Origin: RGIG8748 sp045545635
Lineage (GTDB): Bacteria > Bacillota > Clostridia > UMGS1810
DNA length: 25,987 nucleotides
Direction of reading: 5' to 3'
Assembly (NCBI GenBank): GCA_045545635.1
Contig: JAZQBI010000118.1
Span: 1 to 25,987, forward strand
In this document: piece by piece, positions 7,860-13,534 of the stretch
How the letters are laid out: every line of letters begins with the position of its first letter
How positions within the stretch are numbered: the first letter of the stretch is position 1
The notes under the pieces: model-generated
Told to the model about the DNA's origin: nothing
The model's input: only the letters and a program-made list of their open reading frames with translations
Database searches by the model: none
Translations under genes and position numbers: made by a program

Positions 7860-7877
7860 CAGAGCCTCTCGGCTCCG
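7860..7877 (-). other. Stem-loop after the 87-aa gene
   Basis: On the minus strand a 7-pair stem (one G-T wobble) closes a GAGA loop, 13 bases after the stop codon at 7891. There is no T-run behind it, so it is a weak terminator at best; it may stabilise the 3' end of the upstream message. Confidence 0.4.
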
Positions 7878-7890
7878 CCCTTAAAAAGGT

Positions 7891-8154
7891 TTACTTGTTA
7901 ATTTGCTCGAAGCACCACTTGATGGCGTGACCCGAATCCTTGAAGGTTTCTTTGCTCTTTGCCCAAGGGAGGAGTCGGCACTCTATGTCACCAAGTCCTG
8001 TGTCTTCCGAGGTTTCAATGAACTCGTAAATCTCTGCTCGGTAGTCACCTTTGAAAGTAAGGTCGGAAACAAAAACTTTGTCGTCAAACTTTATAACCAC
8101 TCCGTAGCTACCGGAAACTTCAAGCTGTAATTTTTCCATTGTTGTGAAGTTCAT
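7891..8154 (-). CDS. Small protein of unknown function (87 aa) in the amidoligase cassette
   Basis: I do not recognise this protein. It starts MNFTTMEKLQLEVSGSYGVV, preceded by AAGGGGGTG, and follows the 119-aa gene by 12 bases, so the two are cotranscribed from the promoter at 8575 to 8603. The composition suggests a small soluble alpha/beta fold: strands KLQLEVSGSYGVVIKF and FVSDLTFKGDYRAEIYEFIE, then a C-terminal helix (SGHAIKWCFEQINK). It has two cysteines but no zinc pattern. Function is unknown; the role in the cassette is inferred only from shared transcription. Confidence 0.7.
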   Translation of the reverse strand: MNFTTMEKLQLEVSGSYGVVIKFDDKVFVSDLTFKGDYRAEIYEFIETSEDTGLGDIECRLLPWAKSKETFKDSGHAIKWCFEQINK

Positions 8155-8166
8155 GTCCGCACCCCC

Positions 8167-8526
8167 TTATGCCTTTTTCATAAGGAGGGCAGGTACGATT
8201 TCTCTCTTGCCTGTTAAGGTGTCTGTCCATCTTGCGTTTACCTGTGTGAGTCCTGCAATTTTGAAACCGTGCTTTTCAAATTCTGCGAGGGTTGAAATCA
8301 AGCCTGAAAAAGTGCTTGAGATTGTGAACTCGTGAATTCCGTTTTTAAGAAGGCACTTTGCAATCTCCTCGATGTCCCTTTCCCAAATGACCTCGGAAAA
8401 GTCAATGTACTTTCTTTCGGCATCCTTGCTTTCTTCGTAAGCCCAATAAAGTGTGCTGTTGATTCCTGCCTCTTTAAGGTTTGCTTTGGTCTTCTTTGCT
8501 GTTTCAAATGCTGTGATTTTTTTCAT
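8167..8526 (-). CDS. Conserved protein of unknown function (119 aa) in the amidoligase cassette
   Basis: The start ATG 8526 follows GGAGG by 8 bases. The protein (MKKITAFETAKKTKANLKEA...) belongs to a family I recognise from Clostridia phages and mobile elements through its core YWAYEESKDAERKYIDFSEV, then WERDIEEIAKCLLKNGIHEF, TISSTFSGLISTLAEFEKHG and IAGLTQVNARWTD. No enzymatic motif is evident; the alternating alpha/beta pattern fits a small Rossmann-like or ferredoxin-like fold. It is the first gene after the third cassette promoter and is followed closely by the 87-aa gene. Function unknown. Confidence 0.78.
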   Translation of the reverse strand: MKKITAFETAKKTKANLKEAGINSTLYWAYEESKDAERKYIDFSEVIWERDIEEIAKCLLKNGIHEFTISSTFSGLISTLAEFEKHGFKIAGLTQVNARWTDTLTGKREIVPALLMKKA

Positions 8527-8574
8527 TTAATTTTCCTCCAATTTTTCGGGGTTTGTTCCCCTTTCGTTGTACCC

Positions 8575-8603
8575 ATATTAACTCTAAAAGCACACTATAT
8601 CAA
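8575..8603 (-). promoter_or_regulatory. Cassette promoter, copy 3 (sigma70 type)
   Basis: Minus strand TTGATA (8603 to 8598), 17-base spacer, TAATAT (8580 to 8575). Predicted transcript start near 8568, 42 bases before the ATG at 8526. Upstream is TACACA (8624 to 8629) facing TGTGTA (8648 to 8653), with the same 18-base separation as in the copy near 7.8 kb; the 23-base block around the first arm differs at one position between the two copies. Confidence 0.78.
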
Positions 8604-8665
8604 GCTAATTATGAGGCATAAACTACACAAAGATAAACCCCGAAAACTGTGTATATTACAGCGTT

Positions 8666-8866
8666 TTATGTTTGGTTTTTGCAACCTCTTATTGTTTCGA
8701 TTATGTGTTCCTGCTCTTCAGGGGAGACCCCCATACTTTGGAGAGCTTGACGAGTTCCGCACTCCGGACAGATGAGGGTTTTGTTGTCCTCCCTTGAGAG
8801 GGCAGGAGGTTCGTTGTAGCTCTGCCCACACAAAGGGCAGACAGCGGTTTTTATTCTACCTTTCAT
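8666..8866 (-). CDS. Small zinc-ribbon protein
   Basis: This 66-residue protein has two CxxC knuckles, CPLC (Cys10, Cys13) and CPEC (Cys33, Cys36), separated by the segment NEPPALSREDNKTLI, then GTRQALQSMG and a C-terminal helix. That is a treble-clef/zinc-ribbon layout, and similar small 'PALSR-DNKT-ICP-CG-RQAL' proteins are common in Clostridia phages and mobile elements. It should bind one zinc ion; no catalytic role is evident. Its ATG overlaps the TGA of the cyclotransferase gene by 4 bases, so the two are translationally coupled. Confidence 0.85.
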   Translation of the reverse strand: MKGRIKTAVCPLCGQSYNEPPALSREDNKTLICPECGTRQALQSMGVSPEEQEHIIETIRGCKNQT

Positions 8867-9324
8867 CTTAACACCCCACTTCTTCTTATAGCGTTGAAAA
8901 GGAAAGACTCGTCAAAACCGAAGGCGTTATAACCCTCTAGGCAGGTTCGCACATAATAACTGCTTGGGATACCAAGCTGTCTGTCTTCGTGCATAATGTA
9001 CACGAACACATCACGCTCTCGAATTTTGCCCGTTTTGATTCCCTTGATTGGGAGCTTGAATTCCTTTTTGTAGTAGAAGGTTGGAAACCCCTCGTAGTGG
9101 TCAAGGGCGAGCTCGTCCCTTTCGGATACCGACCATACCGCCACCGGTACGCTAGAGCCTTCCCTCGGCTCGATTGTTAAGTAAGACCCCGTTTTACTAC
9201 CCTTGAACAGAAGTTCATAGTCGGGAATTTCTGCTGTGCCGATGATTCTTGCATCGGGGCATCGAGTCTTCATCTGCCTAACATTTAAGTTGCTACCGTA
9301 AGCGATGTAATACCTTTTATCCAT
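8863..9324 (-). CDS. Gamma-glutamylcyclotransferase-like (AIG2/GGCT fold) protein
   Basis: This 153-residue protein has the two hallmark motifs of the family: YGSNL (residues 9 to 13), which forms the substrate-binding loop, and LDHYEGFPTFYYKKEF, where Glu78 is the expected catalytic acid. The family releases 5-oxoproline from gamma-glutamyl amines or peptides. The start is ATG 9324 (MDKRYYIAYG), 9 bases after AGAAAGG; the upstream ATG at 9333 abuts that site. It lies directly below the amidoligase. In comparative work on amidoligases, this pairing in phages and plasmids was read as making and trimming gamma-glutamyl-type linkages. The real substrate is unknown. Confidence 0.9.
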   Translation of the reverse strand: MDKRYYIAYGSNLNVRQMKTRCPDARIIGTAEIPDYELLFKGSKTGSYLTIEPREGSSVPVAVWSVSERDELALDHYEGFPTFYYKKEFKLPIKGIKTGKIRERDVFVYIMHEDRQLGIPSSYYVRTCLEGYNAFGFDESFLFNAIRRSGVLR

Positions 9325-9366
9325 TTTTATCATCCTTTCTGAAGGAGCACCCTTCTACCACCTTAA

Positions 9367-9382
9367 GACCGCCGAGGCGGTC
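9367..9382 (-). other. Stem-loop between the amidoligase and cyclotransferase genes
   Basis: On the minus strand GACCGC, CTCG, GCGGTC forms a compact 6-pair GC-rich hairpin with a four-base loop, 39 bases after the amidoligase stop. No T-run follows, so it is not a canonical terminator; it may slow decay or partly attenuate transcription into the cyclotransferase gene. Confidence 0.45.
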
Positions 9383-9421
9383 GGGTGAAAAGTAGCATAA
9401 GGCTAATCCCTGCAGTTTGTA

Positions 9422-10369
9422 TTAGGCTGTTCTGCCGTTTCTAAAGGCGGTGTCGCCATCAAGTCTTTTTGTTAAAACCTCTCTTGCGGTTTTGAATTCG
9501 TCACCGATGAATCCAAGTCTTAAAAGCCAAGTTCTCATAGCGTATTTTGGGTTTTCGGTTTGCTGTGGCTTGGGGCTTGCTGTTCTCACTTGCTTTGCCA
9601 TCTGTGTGAGTGCGAGGCAAAGCTGAATGTAGCTTTTGAGCTGTCCTGCGTGAAGTCCGTTTTTTCTTCCGTTTGAAGGGGCATCGAATTGGAAAAGTCT
9701 AAACTCGATTGTGCCTTTTGTGAAAGTGGAGTGGAGGTTGAGCATATGGTATCGGCTTGAATTGTAGTGGTGGGTTCTGCCGTAGCTTGCTCCCTGTGTT
9801 CCGTACCAAACATCTGCGAGGCTTGACATTGTGCGAGGCTTTTTTCTGTTGAGCTCGGTTAAGAAGTTTGTGTTTACTGTTCTGCAATACTGCTGTGTTC
9901 TTCTGTGGTCGATGTTGATGGCATCAATCAAAAGGCTTTCGTGGCTCGCCATAATGTTTGCGAGGTTTCTTAAAGACTGCGGTGTGTGTCCGTTTGCTCC
10001 GATGTGAATGTGAACTCCGCATCCTCTTGTTGCATCGCTTTTTGCTCCTGCTTTTCTAAGCTTTCTTATGAGCTCCTGTAAAAACTCGATGTCGCTGTAG
10101 TTAAGTATCGGTGTTACCAATTCGCATTTCTCTTCGTCAATTCCGCTGATGCTAATATCCTTTTGGAATTTCCACTCTCTGCCTTGTTCGTCCCAAGCTG
10201 ACCAAGTGCAGTATCCGTTTCGGCTTGCTGTGTTTTGGTATCTTCCTGTTCCGAAGTAGTCGGCTGCAATCTTTGCGGCTTTTTCTCTGCGGATGCTGTT
10301 CATCTCAACCTCAACTCCGATTGTTTGGTTTTTCATCTGTGTGATTTGCTGTTCTGTTCTTGTGTTCAT
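9422..10369 (-). CDS. Amidoligase family protein (glutamine-synthetase fold)
   Basis: This 315-residue protein is a COOH-NH2 ligase of the glutamine-synthetase-like amidoligase family (Amidoligase_2). Motifs in order: GVEVE (18 to 22), CELVTP (82 to 87), CGVHIHI (117 to 123), the segment RYHMLNLHS (206 to 214) and TIEFRLF (220 to 226). These supply the acidic metal ligands, histidines and arginine of the ATP/amino-acid site. It should form an amide or isopeptide bond using ATP, on an unknown peptide, protein or metabolite. The C-terminal residues 273 to 312 form a separate module nearly identical to the end of the 226-aa protein encoded 1 kb upstream. The start has GGAGG upstream and its own cassette promoter at 10412 to 10440. 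Confidence 0.92.
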   Translation of the reverse strand: MNTRTEQQITQMKNQTIGVEVEMNSIRREKAAKIAADYFGTGRYQNTASRNGYCTWSAWDEQGREWKFQKDISISGIDEEKCELVTPILNYSDIEFLQELIRKLRKAGAKSDATRGCGVHIHIGANGHTPQSLRNLANIMASHESLLIDAINIDHRRTQQYCRTVNTNFLTELNRKKPRTMSSLADVWYGTQGASYGRTHHYNSSRYHMLNLHSTFTKGTIEFRLFQFDAPSNGRKNGLHAGQLKSYIQLCLALTQMAKQVRTASPKPQQTENPKYAMRTWLLRLGFIGDEFKTAREVLTKRLDGDTAFRNGRTA

Positions 10370-10411
10370 AATGTGCCTCCGTTAAGTGTTTTCCTTTGTT
10401 TTGGTAGTGTC

Positions 10412-10440
10412 ATATTAACTCTAAAAGCACACTATATCAA
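10412..10440 (-). promoter_or_regulatory. Cassette promoter, copy 2 (sigma70 type)
   Basis: Minus strand TTGATA (10440 to 10435), 17-base spacer, TAATAT (10417 to 10412); the 29 bases are identical to copy 3. Predicted transcript start near 10405, 36 bases before the amidoligase ATG. Upstream lie TTACAC (10460 to 10465) facing GTGTAA (10477 to 10482), and a further TGTGTA at 10497 to 10502, so the putative operator is arranged differently here. Confidence 0.78.
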
Positions 10441-10502
10441 GTCAATTTGCGACTATATATTACACAAACATACAGGGTGTAATTTGTCGATAATTGTGTG
10501 TA

Positions 10503-10730
10503 TTATGGCTCGCTGATTTTCTTTACAATGTCCTCTCCGTAAACCACATTTAAACCGCTCCCTGTGTCCCAACGGACTAGTATGCTACCCATATCGTCAA
10601 CACCCCTAACGGTACCTTTGGTGCCTATGGGCGGAGCTTGCAGGTCGTCCATCTGTACAAGCTCTACTCGTGTGCCGACAGGGTATTCTTCTTTGAGGGC
10701 ATCAACGATTGCCTTACTCGGAATCAACAT
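10503..10730 (-). CDS. DUF4314 protein
   Basis: This 75-residue protein matches DUF4314: KEEYPVGTRVELVQMDD, then PPIGTKGTVRGVDDMGSILV and RWDTGSGLNVVYGED. The pattern suggests a small beta-barrel (SH3-like) that could bind nucleic acid or a protein partner; no function is established. The ATG at 10730 follows GGAGG by 8 bases and lies inside the 3' end of the 226-aa gene (17-base overlap), so they are cotranscribed from promoter copy 1. DUF4314 genes are common companions of this amidoligase family in Clostridia phages. Confidence 0.88.
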   Translation of the reverse strand: MLIPSKAIVDALKEEYPVGTRVELVQMDDLQAPPIGTKGTVRGVDDMGSILVRWDTGSGLNVVYGEDIVKKISEP

Positions 10731-11394
10731 CTTTATTTACCTCCTTGAAAGCCGATGAGCCTGTTAAGTGTTTTAGTAGAATTTTGCGGTGAGGTTTGTA
10801 TTCATCACCGATGAAGCCGAGCCTTAAAAGGAAACATCTGAAAGCGTACTTTTCATTTACCACCTGCTTGTCGGTGATGTTGATACGCTTCTGCTTTTTG
10901 ACCATTTCGCAGAGCTTACAAATGAAGGTTGAGTAGGCTTCAAATTCCTCGTGGGTCGTGCTACCGACAAACCAATTGAATTTGATTTCTGTGTCGGTTA
11001 CCTCAAGGGGTAGGCTGTCGACATTTAGAGCTTTGCAAAACAGAGGACCTTTGACTTGAATTAAAACCTTTAGTTTTTCCAAGTTCTCGTCATCAAGCTC
11101 GCTGCGAGGAATGATGATGCACATTCCGTCCGGCTGCAAAAGTTCCGGCTCTTCGCTGTCACTCATGTCGATATCAAAACTCTCATCGTAAAGGTAGGAA
11201 AGCAAGCGGTCAAAAGTCTCGTTGCTGATGTTTCCATCAAAGGTGAGGGTTCCGTTTTTGTCGACTACGATGCTACCTACCTTGTAGTTGAAGGTAGGAG
11301 CACCGCAGTATTCTGCAGGGAGGGCAAGCCACTTTGAAATGGCCTGTACTAGTCGTTTGCGTTCAGCACCCTGTGCATTAATTTTTACTGTCAT
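10714..11394 (-). CDS. 'Virulence-related' family protein of mobile elements (226 aa)
   Basis: This family is often labelled 'virulence-related protein' in Clostridia conjugative elements and phages, with no proven role. Marks: AERKRLVQAISKWL (10 to 23), EYCGAPTFNYKVG (28 to 40), the DKNGTLTF strand, a central acidic linker (about 77 to 88), MCIIIPRSELDDENLEKLK, and KALNVDSLPLEVTDTEIKFN with WF (141 to 142). Residues 180 to 217 form a C-terminal module shared with the amidoligase downstream (23 of 38 positions identical). No catalytic motif is seen. The ATG has AAGGAGG upstream and follows the 57-aa gene by 13 bases. The virulence label should not be taken literally. Confidence 0.82.
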   Translation of the reverse strand: MTVKINAQGAERKRLVQAISKWLALPAEYCGAPTFNYKVGSIVVDKNGTLTFDGNISNETFDRLLSYLYDESFDIDMSDSEEPELLQPDGMCIIIPRSELDDENLEKLKVLIQVKGPLFCKALNVDSLPLEVTDTEIKFNWFVGSTTHEEFEAYSTFICKLCEMVKKQKRINITDKQVVNEKYAFRCFLLRLGFIGDEYKPHRKILLKHLTGSSAFKEVNKDVDSE

Positions 11395-11407
11395 AATATG
11401 TACCTCC

Positions 11408-11581
11408 TTAAAACTCTATTGAAACGATACCGTCTGCACACATGTAGCTGACCTCTGTGTATGGGTCTGCCTGTTTCTCTTCGATACCGCTGTCAATCTG
11501 ATTTTTACTCAAGTAGGTCAATGCAACCTTCTTGGTGATTTTCTTTGTTTTGCCGTTTCTGTCTGTTAAGTAAAATTTCAT
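11408..11581 (-). CDS. Small protein of unknown function (57 aa), first gene of the amidoligase cassette
   Basis: The start is ATG 11581 (MKFYLTDRNGKTKKITKKVA), 8 bases after AAGGAG; a longer frame from 11641 would run through the promoter and is rejected. The protein has a basic N-terminal half and ends TEVSYMCADGIVSIEF, with no membrane segment and no known domain. It is the first gene behind cassette promoter copy 1 and is followed by the 226-aa gene after 13 bases. Small size and position make it a possible substrate or accessory factor of the cassette, but nothing in the sequence proves this. Confidence 0.65.
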   Translation of the reverse strand: MKFYLTDRNGKTKKITKKVALTYLSKNQIDSGIEEKQADPYTEVSYMCADGIVSIEF

Positions 11582-11612
11582 TGTGGTTGTCTCCTTTTGT
11601 TTTGGTAGGTAC

Positions 11613-11641
11613 ATATTCGCTCTAAAACGACATTTTATCAA
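11613..11641 (-). promoter_or_regulatory. Cassette promoter, copy 1 (sigma70 type)
   Basis: Minus strand TTGATA (11641 to 11636), 17-base spacer, GAATAT (11618 to 11613). It is the most diverged copy but keeps the -35 box, spacing and the CTTGATA and TTTTAGAG segments. It lies just below the stop codon of the cytosine methyltransferase gene and opens the amidoligase cassette. A TGTGTA sits at 11685 to 11690 inside the methyltransferase 3' end. Confidence 0.65.
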
Positions 11642-11668
11642 GATGTAATAGTACAGAGAAATGTAGTT

Positions 11669-13534
11669 TTATTGCCCCTCAAATTGTGTATAGAACACAA
11701 TGCCAGAGAGTACAAAAATAACATTCGGCAAAGCTACCCCGTTACCCCACATTTTGTATTCAGCAGAATCGCTGTGAGGATTTTTGAGCCACTTAATTAT
11801 TTGTTTTTCAGTTTTAGGTTTGCTACTTTTACCCATTATTTTTCTGTGCGTTTCGAAGACCTCACTCCAAAATGAAATGTCATCAGAAGTGGGGTTCTCT
11901 GTTTCAAGACCACTACACCACCAATCTGGAAATCCTTGTAATCTTGCACATTCGGTCGGGGTTAATCTTCGCACCACATAATTGGGGGCAATTACACCGT
12001 TTTGATAGCCGGGGTTGGTGCCGTTCACTAAAGTGGTAGCTTTGTTTTCTGTAAGCGTTACACATTCGGCTTTCATCTGTGGATAGAAGCCGTAAGGAGT
12101 TGTTTCCTTTTCAGTAATGATAGGCGGGTCTTTGTAATCCGAAGCCACTAGTGTTTCAGCTTTGTTTTCTTCAGCTCTTAAATGAAAGGATGCCTTGCTA
12201 GTACAATAGATGGGATGTGCTACAGCACTAGGTCCCCGTGCGTTTATAGTTGAATTAACTCCATCATCAGAAATGCCGAGGCTTTTTGCGAACTGTTGAC
12301 CGCAGTTAAAAGTTTCTCTGTCGAGGGCATAAACTACGGCGTGTTTATCTGTGGCATTTAAAGTGAAAGCGATATCCTCGTTTACTCCTGAACCTTGAGG
12401 ACCATTTTCGTCTTTTCTACCTATCATTGAACCTTGCAGGCACACCGCAGGTTCGCCACCGTGAGTGCAGGATAGTGTTGGCGAGATGTTTTCTGAAACA
12501 CAGCAGGAACTTTTACCACCACCTTGGTCTACACACACTACAGCGATGCCTCCCTGATTGCAGGAGGGGTTACCGCCGGCTTTGTCTAGTGTTCGTGATG
12601 TGGACGCTTTATAAAAACCGCTTGACGGATTGTTAGATTTCATAGCATTGCTGTCTTTGGAGCAAATACCATAAGCTTCAACTACAAAAGGCTGATTATT
12701 ACCGCCGGTACCATAAGTGGATAAAACAGTCTGACCGACCTCTAACGGTCCTTTATAACGAGTATCCTGCGAGTGATTTTCGAACACAAATGTAGGCTGT
12801 GTGTTATCGTTTTTTATACCGCAGCTTGCATCCGTAACGCTTTCTCTAGTATCGGGGGTAGTGTTTTTCCACGGGCATCCGCTCTTCGAAGAATACCCAG
12901 ACAGGCCTTCTGACTCAAATAATATTTTTGAGGCACACCCGCCTGCAAAATCTGCCACAAGGTAGATGCGTTTTCTTCTTTGGGGGACGCCCCAATATTG
13001 TGCGTCGAGGACTCTCCAAGCGACAGAGAAATCATCTGCCACGATTTGTCCTGCGTGAGTCCACTTGTCTTTTTCAGGCATAGGGATAGATATGTCTGCG
13101 GATTTGATACTGCAGATTGATTCGAGGACTGCTTTGAAGTCCTGTCCTTTGTTGGAAGAGAAGGCTCCCGGCACATTTTCCCACACGATGAACCGTGGGT
13201 ATTTACCATTTGTTTTGCACCTCATTTCTTTAACGATTCGTATCGCCTCATAAAATAAGACGGATTGTTTTCCATCAAGTCCGGCTCTTTTACCGGCTAC
13301 CGACATATCGGTACAGGGTGAGCCGAAGGTGATAATATTGACGGGCTCTATTTCACCGCCGTTGATTTTTGATATATCGCCTAAATGTTTTAGGTTAGGG
13401 AATCTCTTTGAAGTTACTCGAATAGGAAAAGGCTCGACTTCCGAAGCCCATAAAGGTTTTATCCCGGAAATCAAGCCTCCAAGTGGAAATCCGCCCGAGC
13501 CGTCAAAGAGACTGCCCAAGGTTAAATTATCCAT
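11669..13534 (-). CDS. DNA (cytosine-5-)-methyltransferase
   Basis: This 621-residue enzyme transfers a methyl group from SAM to cytosine C5. Motif I is GSLFDGSGGFPLGG (7 to 20), motif IV GSPCTDMSVAGKR with catalytic Cys74, motif VI WENVPG (118 to 123), motif VIII PQRRKRIYLV (184 to 193), motif IX around RRLTPTECARLQGFP (522 to 536) and motif X WGNGVALPNV (596 to 605). The target recognition region (about 205 to 520) is unusually long and holds seven degenerate S/A-x-TL ... AVV-type units. The start is ATG 13534, after GGAGAG; it overlaps the ParB-methyltransferase gene by 8 bases. No cognate restriction enzyme is visible, so it is an orphan methyltransferase, probably for DNA protection. Confidence 0.93.
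   Translation of the reverse strand: MDNLTLGSLFDGSGGFPLGGLISGIKPLWASEVEPFPIRVTSKRFPNLKHLGDISKINGGEIEPVNIITFGSPCTDMSVAGKRAGLDGKQSVLFYEAIRIVKEMRCKTNGKYPRFIVWENVPGAFSSNKGQDFKAVLESICSIKSADISIPMPEKDKWTHAGQIVADDFSVAWRVLDAQYWGVPQRRKRIYLVADFAGGCASKILFESEGLSGYSSKSGCPWKNTTPDTRESVTDASCGIKNDNTQPTFVFENHSQDTRYKGPLEVGQTVLSTYGTGGNNQPFVVEAYGICSKDSNAMKSNNPSSGFYKASTSRTLDKAGGNPSCNQGGIAVVCVDQGGGKSSCCVSENISPTLSCTHGGEPAVCLQGSMIGRKDENGPQGSGVNEDIAFTLNATDKHAVVYALDRETFNCGQQFAKSLGISDDGVNSTINARGPSAVAHPIYCTSKASFHLRAEENKAETLVASDYKDPPIITEKETTPYGFYPQMKAECVTLTENKATTLVNGTNPGYQNGVIAPNYVVRRLTPTECARLQGFPDWWCSGLETENPTSDDISFWSEVFETHRKIMGKSSKPKTEKQIIKWLKNPHSDSAEYKMWGNGVALPNVIFVLSGIVFYTQFEGQ

Noticed and set aside
10714..11394. Reading the 226-aa protein as a true virulence factor
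   Set aside because: The family label is inherited from annotation of mobile elements; no toxin, secretion signal or surface feature is present, and the context is a phage amidoligase cassette.
7765..11641. Repeats between cassette genes as a CRISPR array
   Set aside because: The copies are about 1 to 2 kb apart, separated by genes, and contain promoter boxes in one orientation; there are no regular spacers and no cas genes.
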